Below, one piece after another: positions 44,002 to 52,611 of a stretch of DNA of 64,000 nucleotides; the first letter of the stretch is position 1, and each line of letters begins with the position of its first letter. Position numbers and translations under genes: made by a program. The DNA comes from Pseudogracilibacillus auburnensis (GTDB lineage Bacteria > Bacillota > Bacilli > Bacillales > Amphibacillaceae): the NCBI RefSeq assembly GCF_003201975.1, contig NZ_QJJQ01000010.1, forward strand, positions 1 to 64,000, in the 5' to 3' direction. The notes below the pieces were generated by a model. That model was not told where the DNA came from. It saw only the letters and a program-made list of their open reading frames with translations, and ran no database searches.

Positions 44002-44619
44002 TTACTCGAAATAGCAACTCTTTTCGTAGATTGCTTTTAAGAGGAGATCAATTTGCGAATGAGTGATTCGTTCCAACGATAGTTCAGGTAAATGATTGGG
44101 ATCAAAAAAAGCGACATCAGATGTTTCCAAACCCTTTTCTAGATGACCACTTTTATAGTCACAAAGAAAACATATTTTATAAATATGGTATGGTGAAGGT
44201 GGATGAGGATGTTTTTGTCGATCAAATATCGCCAAAACTCGTTTCACTTCTACCTCAATTCCCGCCTCCTCTTTAACCTCTTTTTTCGCAATTTGTGCTG
44301 GTGAGATGCCGATATCAGCCCATCCTCCAGGAAGTGACCATTTATTGTCCGCTTTTTCTTTGACGAATAATAATTTCCCTTCCTTTAACACGATACCTCT
44401 AATATCTATTTTCGGTGTCGCATAACCTGATTCGTTCGTGAATAAAGTTGTTAATGTGCCCATTTCTACATGAGTATAGGTGGAAAGAATTTCTTTGCTT
44501 AGTTCCCGTAATTCTTCATAACGTTCCTTATCATACTCGTCTTTTGTATAAGTAAGACCTGTTTGAGCGATTGCTTGTATTTTTTTTGCCCACTCTAGCC
44601 AATTATATGAATGCTCCAT
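44002..44619 (-). CDS. Nudix hydrolase with Nudix_N domain
   Basis: This 205-aa protein has an N-terminal ~60-residue helical domain (Nudix_N: WLEWAKKIQAIAQTGLTY) and a Nudix box, GGWADIGISPAQIAKKEVKE-EAGI. The box departs from the consensus: D in place of the first E, and K in place of R before the EExG core. Relatives (B. subtilis YjhB-type) are annotated as ADP-ribose-type pyrophosphatases; substrate not established. Monocistronic. Confidence 0.82.
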   Translation of the reverse strand: MEHSYNWLEWAKKIQAIAQTGLTYTKDEYDKERYEELRELSKEILSTYTHVEMGTLTTLFTNESGYATPKIDIRGIVLKEGKLLFVKEKADNKWSLPGGWADIGISPAQIAKKEVKEEAGIEVEVKRVLAIFDRQKHPHPPSPYHIYKICFLCDYKSGHLEKGLETSDVAFFDPNHLPELSLERITHSQIDLLLKAIYEKSCYFE

Positions 44620-44796
44620 CCCTTACCTCCTTAATTTGAACGTTTTCTAGATGTTTTCTATAAAATTATGGCGTTTTTTTACTTTTATTATATTAGTTAG
44701 TAATTTCAGAGAATATCCGATATTATTTATCCAAATTATAACATATATGTTAAATGACTCAAACTAACTTTATAACTATTTTACTTTTCCCACCAA

Positions 44797-44823
44797 AAAA
44801 CAAAGAGCAGGTTCCCCTGCTCT
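44797..44823 (-). terminator. Terminator of the TipAS-type merR gene
   Basis: AGAGCAGG/CCTGCTCT arms with a 4-nt loop; the minus strand continues TTTGTTTTTTGG. It ends 3 nt before the stop. Confidence 0.8.
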
Positions 44824-44826
44824 CTG

Positions 44827-45564
44827 TTATTTATTATTCTCTGCAAAAACACGCATGGCATCACACATAAATTGTGCCAATCCTTCACCGTATGCATCAA
44901 TATTTTTTGTGAAACGTTCATCGCTTATATACATTTCCCCTAAACCTTTAAACGCTTCTAATGTGTAATTCCCAATTTTATTTAAATAAACCCACCATTC
45001 TTCAATTGCTTGTTGCGCTTCAACCGATTCAGCTGGGAAATATCGAACTTCGGCTAATTTAGTATAGACTTCTTCAAACGCTTCTTCCATATTCCGTTTT
45101 TCATTCTTTGATAAGTTAGCAATTTTCGCTTTCGACGCATCTATTGCTTCATCTCCCCACCGTTCACGTGCCTCTTGTTCAAACTCATCCTGATCAAAAT
45201 TAAATCCCGCAAACCTTTCTTCTTTCGTCATTTCAATTTCTCCTTTCGAAAATGCAATCGTTTTATCGATCGTTTTAATTAATATGTCTAGATGCTCACG
45301 CTTTTTTAATAATACCTTTTTATGCATTTGTAATGCTTCAAACTGACTAAATGCTGGATTTTCCATCATCGTTCTTATTTCTTTTAATGGAAAACCGAGC
45401 TCCCTAAAAAATAAAATTTGTTGCAACTGTTCTAAATTTCGTTCAGAATATAGACGATACCCCGATTCTGTTATATTATCTGGTTTTAATAAACCAATCT
45501 CATCGTAATAATGGAGTGTGCGTACACTAATTCCTACTAACTCAGCTACCTCTTTCACCTTCAA
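44827..45564 (-). CDS. MerR-family regulator with TipAS antibiotic-recognition domain
   Basis: This 245-aa regulator has a MerR winged helix (VKEVAELVGISVRTLHYYDEIGLLKPDNITESGYRLY), a long coiled-coil dimer helix (~75-120) and a C-terminal TipAS domain (residues ~125-245; EEAFEEVYTKLAEVR, EEWWVYLNKIGNY, AYGEGLAQFMCDAM). B. subtilis Mta has the same design. It binds hydrophobic or thiopeptide-like drugs and activates target promoters. Divergent from the hssRS operon with an 80-nt shared control region. Confidence 0.9.
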   Translation of the reverse strand: MKVKEVAELVGISVRTLHYYDEIGLLKPDNITESGYRLYSERNLEQLQQILFFRELGFPLKEIRTMMENPAFSQFEALQMHKKVLLKKREHLDILIKTIDKTIAFSKGEIEMTKEERFAGFNFDQDEFEQEARERWGDEAIDASKAKIANLSKNEKRNMEEAFEEVYTKLAEVRYFPAESVEAQQAIEEWWVYLNKIGNYTLEAFKGLGEMYISDERFTKNIDAYGEGLAQFMCDAMRVFAENNK

Positions 45565-45579
45565 CGAAAAACACCTCCT

Positions 45580-45615
45580 ATTACTATCTTAAAGTATGAC
45601 GTAACGTAATAGTCA
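45580..45615 (-). promoter_or_regulatory. MerR-type promoter (19-bp spacer) of the TipAS regulator gene
   Basis: Minus strand: TTGACT, a 19-bp spacer containing ATTACGT/TACGTCAT dyad sequence, then TAAGAT. This is the expected architecture for autoactivation by a MerR regulator. The site also lies just upstream of hssR on the other strand. Confidence 0.65.
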
Positions 45616-45644
45616 ACATTTTTACTATGGAAAGGGCGAAAGAA

Positions 45645-46319
45645 ATGATTAAAATTCTTGCAGTTGATGATGATATAAAAATTTTAAATCTTGTCAGTAT
45701 CCATTTATCTGGAGCTGGTTATACCGTCATTAAAGCAAAAAACGGTGTAGAAGCACTTGATCTGATCGAAGACGAATTCCCTGATCTTGCAGTCGTCGAT
45801 GTTATGATGCCAAAAATGGATGGATATACATTAACAAAAAAGCTGCGTGAGTTGGATATTCCAGTTCTTTTATTAACGGCTAAAGGAGAGCTTGAAGATA
45901 AGGAAAAAGGGTTTATAGCTGGGTCTGATGATTATGTTGTGAAACCATTTGAACCGAAAGAAATACTATTTCGTATTCAAGCAATTTTAAGGCGTTATGA
46001 TAAATCGGTTGATCCATTCATCGAAGTCGGTTCGATGAAGATTAATCGACAAAGCTATGAAGTAATGATTGGTAAAAAGACATTATTTTTACCCTTAAAA
46101 GAATTTGAATTGCTATCTGTCCTTGCATCCCGTGTGAATCATGTGTGTACGAGAGAATTTCTTATTGAACGCGTTTGGGGAATTGACTTTGAAGGTGACG
46201 ATCAAACGTTAAATGTCCACGTAAAAAGAGTTAGAGAAAAATTGCGTCCCCTTTCTAGCGATATTTGGATTACAACAATACGCGGCGTCGGCTATAAACT
46301 TGAGGTGGAATCCAAATGA
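45645..46319 (+). CDS. hssR: HssR-like haem-response regulator
   Basis: This 224-aa OmpR-family regulator has a receiver domain with the acidic pair in AVDDD, phosphoacceptor aspartate in AVVDVMMPKMDGYTL and conserved LLLTAKG and KPF. The C-terminal winged helix ends WITTIRGVGYKL. The stretch GSDDYVVKPFEPKEILFRIQ and WGIDFEGDDQTLNVHVKR closely follows Staphylococcus aureus HssR as I recall it. ATG 45645 fits the family start; 45627 is an in-frame alternative. Overlaps the kinase gene by 4 bp. Confidence 0.78.
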   Translation: MIKILAVDDDIKILNLVSIHLSGAGYTVIKAKNGVEALDLIEDEFPDLAVVDVMMPKMDGYTLTKKLRELDIPVLLLTAKGELEDKEKGFIAGSDDYVVKPFEPKEILFRIQAILRRYDKSVDPFIEVGSMKINRQSYEVMIGKKTLFLPLKEFELLSVLASRVNHVCTREFLIERVWGIDFEGDDQTLNVHVKRVREKLRPLSSDIWITTIRGVGYKLEVESK

Positions 46320-47719
46320 GATCCTTATACGGAAAATTTCTTTTTTTCACACTCAGTATTATGCTGTCTAGCGCCCTGCTTTCCTTTTTAGTCGTAAACA
46401 CGTATTATCATCAACAATTAAAAGAACAAAATGATACAAAAAATATGAATATCGTCAAAAACATTATCCATTTTATTGAAAAAAATGAACACATCGATTT
46501 GGACGATTTTTTAACTACCGAAGCTAGTGTCGGTTATAAATTAATTCTTGTCGATGAAAAAGGACAAGCGACTTTATATGGTGATGCCTTTCGGGAAAAT
46601 AACCTTTCGGATGAAGTAATTAAAAACGTACTTCTTGGAAAGGAGTATCACGGGATGAGGGATTTACCGAAAGAAACTTTTTTCACCGGCTTTTTTTCCG
46701 ATGAAACAGCTAACACAGTTGGTACTCCCTTTCAGTTTGATGGAAAAACATATGGTCTTTTTCTCCGTCCAGATATTAAATTACTATTTACGGAAATACA
46801 TTATTTACTTGCTGGAATGTTTGTCTTTATGGCAATTATTAGTTTAATTGCGATGTTATTTGTCGCACGTAAATTAATTCAACCAATATCGGAGCTCACC
46901 ATTGCCACAAAGAAAATTGGCGCGGAACAATTTTCGGTTACACTTCCGACAAGTCGGGGTGATGAAATTGGAGAACTTGCTATCAGTTTTCAAAAAATGG
47001 CGAACCAATTACAAGAGTCGGATCAATTGAGGAAGCGGTTCATTAATGATGTTTCCCACGATTTTCAAACACCATTACAAAATATAAAAGGATATGCTGC
47101 ACTTGTAGCTAATAACGAATTAAGTAGTGAAAAGCTCCATCAATATGCCAGAATAATTCAAGCGGAAACGGAACGACTTTCCGTACTAACGAAGCAGTTA
47201 TTATTACTTACTTCTCTTGATTCTTTAACAGAACAAATGGATGTGGAACTATTTTCTGTAAGTAGTCAATTAACAGAAGTGCTACAGCGTTATAGATGGT
47301 TAATGGTGGACAAAAACATTTCGCTAACAGCAGAAATTGATGATATAACTATGTGTGGCAATCAAGCCTATATAGAAAAAGTTTGGGAAAATCTGTTATC
47401 AAATGCACTGAAATATACTACTACTGGTGGAATGATTGATATTACATTAACCGAGTCAAGTAATGGTGTTATTGCTACTTTTAAAGATAACGGGATTGGA
47501 ATTCACAAAAATAACATCCCACATTTGTTTGAGCGTTTTTTCAGAGTCGATGATGCACGACATGCTGAGATTGAAGGCACAGGTCTAGGGTTAGCCATCG
47601 TTCACCAAATTGTTTCCCTTCACAGCGGCAAAATCGACGTAACGAGCATCATTGGGAAAGGGACAACTTTCACCGTTTATTTGCCTAAGAAGTTTCAAAA
47701 TGCTGATCCATCTGCATAA
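46316..47719 (+). CDS. hssS: HssS-like haem-sensing histidine kinase
   Basis: This 467-aa kinase has two membrane helices (about 8-27 and 168-188) around a ~140-residue extracellular sensor, a HAMP domain, the H-box FINDVSHDFQTPLQNIKGYA and N/G boxes (ENLLSNALKYT; DNGIGIHKNNIP; GTGLGLAIV). The sensor segment YGDAFRENNLSDEVIKNVLL, then EYHG and RPDIKLLFTE, resembles HssS of S. aureus. The H-box has F after HD where E is more usual. Haem stress is the probable signal. No hrtAB efflux genes adjoin it. Confidence 0.78.
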   Translation: MRSLYGKFLFFTLSIMLSSALLSFLVVNTYYHQQLKEQNDTKNMNIVKNIIHFIEKNEHIDLDDFLTTEASVGYKLILVDEKGQATLYGDAFRENNLSDEVIKNVLLGKEYHGMRDLPKETFFTGFFSDETANTVGTPFQFDGKTYGLFLRPDIKLLFTEIHYLLAGMFVFMAIISLIAMLFVARKLIQPISELTIATKKIGAEQFSVTLPTSRGDEIGELAISFQKMANQLQESDQLRKRFINDVSHDFQTPLQNIKGYAALVANNELSSEKLHQYARIIQAETERLSVLTKQLLLLTSLDSLTEQMDVELFSVSSQLTEVLQRYRWLMVDKNISLTAEIDDITMCGNQAYIEKVWENLLSNALKYTTTGGMIDITLTESSNGVIATFKDNGIGIHKNNIPHLFERFFRVDDARHAEIEGTGLGLAIVHQIVSLHSGKIDVTSIIGKGTTFTVYLPKKFQNADPSA

Positions 47720-47748
47720 ACTACTTGTAAAAGTAATGATCGGAGAAA

Positions 47749-48150
47749 TGAGGCTGGGACAAAAGTTTTTTATCCAAGGGAAATCCGAACAATAGTTGTT
47801 GCATATAATCTGTTCCGGAAATATACTTCGCTTTCACCACAGGGCATAAGGGCGACATCTGTTCAATCTGCGCTATCGCTTGTTTTCACAGTGTCTCCTT
47901 TACCGCGGGCGGCTGGTGAGTCTCCTCGTGCTAACGCACTGTGGAATCTCACCGATGCCTCTCCCTCCCGCGACGCACAGGACGTGCTAGTGTCGAGCGT
48001 TGGTCACAAACGCTTTTAGATGGGACGAACGAAGTGCAGTCCCAGGACGTGACCGCTTTTAGCCGACCAGGAGTCTACGTATATTTCCTCCACTTAGGTC
48101 TTATATTGTTCATCTTTAGATTTGATCGTTCTAGTTATGTTCCAGCCTCA
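47749..48150. repeat. MITE-like element with 13-bp terminal inverted repeats
   Basis: The 402-bp element begins TGAGGCTGGGACA and ends TGTTCCAGCCTCA, inverted repeats with one mismatch. Its interior carries the block shared with 13947-14025 (at 47830-47909), the 20-mer CGACGCACAGGACGTGCTAG (47971-47990) and a GTCCCAGGACGTG segment. Open frames inside are repeat-derived. It sits between hssS and the HssR-type box. Confidence 0.6.
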
Positions 48151-48220
48151 ACGGGAAAAGTTTTTAGTGGTATGTTTTATGGAAATAGAGGAGCAATCTT
48201 TTCCTCATTTGTAACCTTCT

Positions 48221-48253
48221 GTTCATGTTCCGTTCATGTTCGGAATATATGAT
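48221..48253 (+). promoter_or_regulatory. HssR-box-like direct repeat and -10
   Basis: Two perfect 9-bp half-sites GTTCATGTT (48221-48229, 48232-48240) are spaced by 2 nt, i.e. 11-bp period, and are followed 7 nt later by TATGAT (48248-48253). Direct repeats of this form and spacing are the known target type of HssR in front of hrtAB in staphylococci and bacilli; the position overlaps the expected -35, as for OmpR-type activators. Confidence 0.7.
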
Positions 48254-48283
48254 AAAGATAGATATTTACAGGAGGTATACAAA

Positions 48284-48685
48284 ATGCATGATGTTTGGAG
48301 TAAACGACTTATCCGATTTGCTGCAATTTTTGGTTTAGTTGGGGCAGTGTTAGGATCGCATATGGCAGGAGCAGGATCCCTTGCATTTCGACCTGTTCAT
48401 GCACATATTTTAGTAGTTGGATGGTTATCATTATTTGCTTGGGGAATTTATTATAAAGCATTTCGTGTGAAAGCTACTAAGTTAATGGCAGCACAAGGCT
48501 GGAGTGGTATTATCGGTGCTGCTGGGTTATCAATCGGGCTATGGTTACAATATTTACAACCATTCGGCGATGCAAAAGCAATCATTTTGCCAGTATATAT
48601 CGGTGGAGGAGTTATTTTATTACTAAGTTTCTTCTTGTTTGTGCTTATCACGTTCACTGGTGAAGCCGATAAAAAACAAATATAA
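48284..48685 (+). CDS. Small 4-TM membrane protein with oxidase-subunit-I-like His motif
   Basis: This 133-aa protein has four predicted membrane helices (RFAAIFGLVGAVLGSHMAG; HAHILVVGWLSLFAWGIYY; GIIGAAGLSIGLWLQYL; YIGGGVILLLSFFLFVLI). The FRPVHAHILVVGW motif recalls the haem-ligand histidine region of haem-copper oxidase subunit I and NnrS-type proteins, but the protein is far too short to be a full oxidase. AGGAGG precedes the ATG by 8 nt. The HssR-like box in front suggests haem-stress induction. A haem-binding, haem-transfer or detoxifying role is inferred. Confidence 0.7.
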   Translation: MHDVWSKRLIRFAAIFGLVGAVLGSHMAGAGSLAFRPVHAHILVVGWLSLFAWGIYYKAFRVKATKLMAAQGWSGIIGAAGLSIGLWLQYLQPFGDAKAIILPVYIGGGVILLLSFFLFVLITFTGEADKKQI

Positions 48686-48693
48686 TCGTGGAG

Positions 48694-48735
48694 TTTTTGT
48701 GCTAAAATCAGGAGACTATGCGATTATATGCCGTG
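48694..48735. repeat. Short TTATGTGC-type repeat cluster
   Basis: TTTTGTGCTA (48695), CTATGCG (48716) and TTATATGCCG (48724) resemble units of the arrays at 3988 and 37214, but the spacing is less regular. It lies directly after the stop of the small membrane protein gene. Confidence 0.45.
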
Positions 48736-48754
48736 CAAAACCACTTTAGTTTTT

Positions 48755-48792
48755 AAAAGTAGTACTAACCATGGTTGGTCAGTACTACTTTT
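48755..48792. terminator. Bidirectional terminator
   Basis: AAAAGTAGTACT and AGTACTACTTTT arms, 12 bp perfect, around AACCATGGTTGGTC, followed by TAGTTTTTC on the plus strand and preceded by TTTT/AAAA on the other. It separates the small membrane protein gene from brxC. Confidence 0.8.
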
Positions 48793-48913
48793 AGTTTTTC
48801 ACCCTGTCATACAACTGAAGAATTTATTTCAGATAACCGCCTGATAGTAATTGCTACCCCATATTATGAAACAACAGGATAGAAAAATTTACGGTTAATG
48901 TTAGCCATTTTAT

Positions 48914-49255
48914 TTAAGCATTTTGTAAAGCTTCTTTTATACTGTCAACCGTAATTTTTGTATGAGATGCATTCCAAGCCGCCTCTTTATTTTTCACGAC
49001 GAAAAGCTGCGGCGATTGGTGGCGAATCCCTAAATCTTCCGCAATTTGATCCGAAACTGGACGAGATTCTCTCACCTTAACGAAAAACGCATCAATTTTT
49101 CCACCGTCTTCTTGTAAAAAAGTATTGAACTGATCAAATGCATCCGCACTTATTGGACATGTTGTACTTTGTTTAAACAGTAAAACAGGCTTCTCTCTAG
49201 AAGCTTCCCAAACTTCAGTTAAATCATCTATTTCTACTAGTTCTTTTAATGCCAT
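48914..49255 (-). CDS. brxC: Bacilliredoxin BrxC (YtxJ-like)
   Basis: This 113-aa thioredoxin-fold protein has the monothiol active site STTCPIS near residue 31 and the PQLFVVKNKEAAW strand with the cis-proline. It matches YtxJ/BrxC, which removes or reduces bacillithiol mixed disulfides, implying bacillithiol in this organism. AGGATTTTACATG-type upstream with GAGGAGG about 9 nt before the ATG. Confidence 0.88.
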   Translation of the reverse strand: MALKELVEIDDLTEVWEASREKPVLLFKQSTTCPISADAFDQFNTFLQEDGGKIDAFFVKVRESRPVSDQIAEDLGIRHQSPQLFVVKNKEAAWNASHTKITVDSIKEALQNA

Positions 49256-49338
49256 GTAAAATCCTCCTCATCAATTTAACTTTCACCTTCATTTTAAGGA
49301 TAAATGCAGTTTGAAACAAATAATTCGTTTGGGTATTA

Positions 49339-50016
49339 TTATTTATTACGAACAGATAGTAAATACTTTCCATTTACAATCAGAAGGACCAGCGCCATCA
49401 GAATAACCGAAAAAAGCTGGGAATGTTCCGAAACTAGCGAATATATGGTTGAACCGACAATGGCAAATACTAAAATGCTATTTAACAAATTGTGCGATTT
49501 GTACAACCCGTGCATAATGATATACTTTTCTCCATCATCGGCTTCATCTAATAGCTTTTCTGTGAATTTTGGATCTGAAATCTCTGGAATATTACGTTCC
49601 GGATGAACAACTTTCATTAAATGCATCATGAAAAAAGTAAATAAATAACTAACGAGGGATAAAATTATTCCGATAATAATCAGTACTATATTTTTTGATG
49701 CTATTAGGGCGAAACAAAGAGCTAGTAATACAATAACGGAACTCGACTGAATTAATAAAGAATAGTCGTTAAACTTCCTATATTTTATAACATCTACTTC
49801 ATCTTCTTCATCTCCATGAAACTCCATTCCACTTAACTTCTTAATTTGTATATGGAAAAGTAAACTTACCCCCAATAATATTGCCACTACTACAAATAGT
49901 CCAATCACGATTATGTTGGCGTATTTCTCAACATGTAAACTAGGCAAAGTTAACAGTAATAATACTCCAACAAACCCTACTACCCCACCTATTAATAATT
50001 GCTTTAATGTTTTCAT
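49339..50016 (-). CDS. DUF3169-family membrane protein
   Basis: This 225-aa protein has about six hydrophobic segments (two N-terminal, two central and two C-terminal) and a charged loop (HGDEEDEVDVIKYRKFNDY). It starts one base after the stop of the upstream XRE regulator. DUF3169 membrane proteins are typically paired with a small helix-turn-helix gene in this way. Function unknown. Confidence 0.72.
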   Translation of the reverse strand: MKTLKQLLIGGVVGFVGVLLLLTLPSLHVEKYANIIVIGLFVVVAILLGVSLLFHIQIKKLSGMEFHGDEEDEVDVIKYRKFNDYSLLIQSSSVIVLLALCFALIASKNIVLIIIGIILSLVSYLFTFFMMHLMKVVHPERNIPEISDPKFTEKLLDEADDGEKYIIMHGLYKSHNLLNSILVFAIVGSTIYSLVSEHSQLFSVILMALVLLIVNGKYLLSVRNK

Positions 50017-50220
50017 TTACAATTCATCCTCCTCAAAGAAAAATATATTTTCAATCGGCTCATTAAATACTCGTGAAATCCGGACGGCAATTAATAAGGA
50101 AGGCACAAATTCTTCCCTTTCAATTAGACTTATTGTTTGCCGCGAAACCTTTGCCATTTTTGCTAGTTGAGTTTGATTTAACCCGTCACGTGCACGGAGT
50201 TCTTTAAGACGACTTCTCAT
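50017..50220 (-). CDS. Small XRE-family regulator
   Basis: This 67-aa Cro/CI-type protein is essentially one helix-turn-helix (RDGLNQTQLAKMAKVSRQTISLIE) followed by VPSLLIAVRISRVFNEPIENIF. It is of the YvaO/YozG kind. It directly precedes the DUF3169 gene and probably autoregulates the pair. Confidence 0.87.
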   Translation of the reverse strand: MRSRLKELRARDGLNQTQLAKMAKVSRQTISLIEREEFVPSLLIAVRISRVFNEPIENIFFFEEDEL

Positions 50221-50353
50221 ATGACATCACCTCTTCCCTCAATTGTAAAGTATATTATTATTTTTGACAACTATATTCGTCAAAAATAAACGTTTATTTG
50301 TCAATTGTATAAGTTGTTAGTAGATGTGACTGACAATGTTGTTTATTTCCTAG

Positions 50354-50390
50354 CATAAAAAAAAGACTGTCTTGAAAATAAGACAGTCCT
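50354..50390 (-). terminator. Terminator of the DUF6320/acyltransferase operon
   Basis: GACTGTCTT/AAGACAGTC arms; on the minus strand the stem is followed by eight T residues. Confidence 0.8.
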
Positions 50391-50690
50391 CTTGTTATTC
50401 ACTTTTTACTGCACATTTACGGGGATAAACCTCTTCGGTCAACCCTCACAGCGAAAGAAAAACTGCTTAACAGCCGCCCAGTTGGCTAAAAACGATCACG
50501 TTCTGGGCCTAGGACTGCGCTTACTTGTCCGATCGAAGAGCATTTGGGACTGCGCTAAATGCTCGTCCCATCAAAAAGAGTTTGCACTTTCGTTCGTCTC
50601 AACGGAAAACGTTTGTACCGTACACCGACACTAGACCGTCTTGTACATCGCAGAAAGCAAGTATATTCCGTTTGTGGGGAGTAGGAAGTG
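50391..50690 (-). repeat. Interspersed mosaic repeat, degenerate inverted copy
   Basis: Blocks match copy B: CTAGACCGTCTTGTACATCG (50631-50650) corresponds to the reverse complement of the CGACGCACAGGACGTGCTAG core with four changes, and TTTGCACTTTCGTTCGTC and GGGACTGCGCTAAATGCTCG recur. It lies within the 3' untranslated part of the DUF6320 transcript. Confidence 0.5.
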
Positions 50691-51359
50691 CTATAAATGA
50701 AATCGACGATTAAATTCCGCTTTAAATATTTTATCTGCGAACATATACACACCAATAATCGCTAGGAGAGAAAACAACGTTACCACTGAACTCGGCCAAA
50801 ACAATGTCGATATACCAATTGCATAGAGTATTAGTGGTATAAAACCGACTACAATTACCGACATAACATAGCCCATATAGGCATTAACAAACATTTTTTC
50901 TGTAGCTATTTTAAGACTGATTAAAAACGTTCCTAATAAAATAATAATGGGAATCACAATATTAACAGACCAACGCTCAAAGCCAGAGTTTAAATCGATG
51001 ACTAAAAATAAAAATGACAATGCAAATATTTGTAAATGAATTTTTGATCCGAAATTTTTCCTTGAAATAATTGTATGCCCAATCAACACCCATAAATAAA
51101 ATACGATAACCAGTACATAAATAAACCATAGTGTTGGTTCTTTTTTAATTGTTAATAAATTAATTAGTGTGCACACACTAGTAAAAATAATGGTTAAAAA
51201 TAAAAACACTTTACATTTTATATTTTTTCTAGCATCATTATAATTATAATCAGGATATAAACTCGATTTATAATTATGATTCATTCTTCTTAAGCATAAT
51301 GGACATTTTTTTAAATATTTATCCAAATGAACATGACAGTTTTTACATGTAGGCATCAT
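50691..51359 (-). CDS. DUF6320-family zinc-ribbon membrane protein
   Basis: This ~222-aa protein begins MMPTCKNCHVHLDKYLKKCPLC, a four-cysteine zinc ribbon, followed by six hydrophobic segments. The start at 51359 (or 51356) has GGGGTG upstream and overlaps the end of the acyltransferase gene by about 17 bp. Members are found beside condensation-type acyltransferases and alpha/beta hydrolases; function unknown. The gene is very A+T-rich. Confidence 0.72.
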   Translation of the reverse strand: MMPTCKNCHVHLDKYLKKCPLCLRRMNHNYKSSLYPDYNYNDARKNIKCKVFLFLTIIFTSVCTLINLLTIKKEPTLWFIYVLVIVFYLWVLIGHTIISRKNFGSKIHLQIFALSFLFLVIDLNSGFERWSVNIVIPIIILLGTFLISLKIATEKMFVNAYMGYVMSVIVVGFIPLILYAIGISTLFWPSSVVTLFSLLAIIGVYMFADKIFKAEFNRRFHL

Positions 51360-52611
51360 TAACACCCCATTCATTCGATTCTATTGTGACATCAATATTT
51401 GCTTCTTTAACCAAAAAACTAAAAAAACTCCTAATAATATCCGTTTCCATAATACGACGTGTAAATGTAATAGTTAATTTATTATTTACTGAACAAATGC
51501 CACAATTAATCGGACTTTTAGCCGTTGGATAATTAACAATTTCCATTCTTTCTACATGAGTTTGCATATGAGTAGGCAAAGTAATGTTCCCAAGATTTGA
51601 TAATGTCATCGTTTTTTTACTATCACCTAAATTATTAAATGAGTATTTTAAAAATAAATGCTTAATAAGCAACGGAACCATCTTAATCCAAATGCTTTTT
51701 TCTAAATGAACATTATTTGATATATTATTTTGTAAGTTTTTCTTACTCGTTTTTTCATTAAGTTGGTGAACAACTTCAGCCAACAAGTCCTGAAATGAAA
51801 CGTCTTGATTTACAACTTTACCAACATTAATAACAGCGAAAAAATTTCTTAATGTTTTAGAAGGAAACAATTTACGTAAATTTACAGGTACAGCTATTAC
51901 AATGTTTTTTCTACTTTTTATATATGAATTGTTTTCTCTATAAATACTGTAAATTAATACAGTTATTAAATACGCTGTAATTGTCGCCCCATGTTCTTTC
52001 GCTTTCTCATTTAATAATTGAGCGTCCATTGTTCCATGGATGGTATTATTACCTCTTTGTTTGAACTCCGTCCCTTTTAACTGATATGTCTTTTCAGATT
52101 TAGCTCGTTTAATAAACAATGGATCATAATATCGAATATAACTATCTTCTATCTCACTACTCTCGATATTATCTTCTGGCAATAATATAGTATCCTCACT
52201 ATCTATTTGCTCCCCTTTTAAAAGTAAGTATTGGAAAACTAACGTTTTTAAAAACTCAACAGCACCCGAACCATCTGTTAAAGAGTGAAATATCTCCACT
52301 GAAATCTTTTTATTAAAATAAACTACACGTAGCAGACTACCATCTGTTGTTGGGTGACATGGATAATGTTCTTCCTTTTTTACTTCTATACTACTTTTTT
52401 TAATATCTAAATAATTCCAAAATGTACCTTTATGTAATTGAACGTTAAAGATTGGATAGCGCTGAATAACAATATTCGTCGCTTTTCTTAAAATATATTC
52501 TTGAATCTTATCTGTAAGTACCATTGAAACGCGGAAAATAGATGTGTTCGTTTCATTTCTAACCGCTGGAAATATTTTAGCCGCATTATCCAGTTTATAC
52601 CAATTATTCAT
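51343..52611 (-). CDS. Condensation/alcohol-acetyltransferase-like protein
   Basis: This 422-aa protein has the catalytic motif HSLTDGSG near residue 130 (HxxxDG of CoA-dependent acyltransferases and NRPS condensation domains) preceded by TDGSLLRVVYFNKKISVEIF-type strand, plus AVPVNLRKLFPSKTLRNFF. The ATG at 52611 follows AAAGGAA; a longer frame to 52686 is less likely. It forms an operon with the DUF6320 gene. It may build or modify a lipid or small acylated product. A+T-rich and isolated, possibly acquired. Confidence 0.7.
   Translation of the reverse strand: MNNWYKLDNAAKIFPAVRNETNTSIFRVSMVLTDKIQEYILRKATNIVIQRYPIFNVQLHKGTFWNYLDIKKSSIEVKKEEHYPCHPTTDGSLLRVVYFNKKISVEIFHSLTDGSGAVEFLKTLVFQYLLLKGEQIDSEDTILLPEDNIESSEIEDSYIRYYDPLFIKRAKSEKTYQLKGTEFKQRGNNTIHGTMDAQLLNEKAKEHGATITAYLITVLIYSIYRENNSYIKSRKNIVIAVPVNLRKLFPSKTLRNFFAVINVGKVVNQDVSFQDLLAEVVHQLNEKTSKKNLQNNISNNVHLEKSIWIKMVPLLIKHLFLKYSFNNLGDSKKTMTLSNLGNITLPTHMQTHVERMEIVNYPTAKSPINCGICSVNNKLTITFTRRIMETDIIRSFFSFLVKEANIDVTIESNEWGVNDAYM

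Noticed and set aside
47941-48252. 103-codon plus-strand frame before the small membrane protein gene
   Set aside because: It lies in the MITE-like element and overlaps the HssR-like box; the real gene starts at 48284 with AGGAGG.
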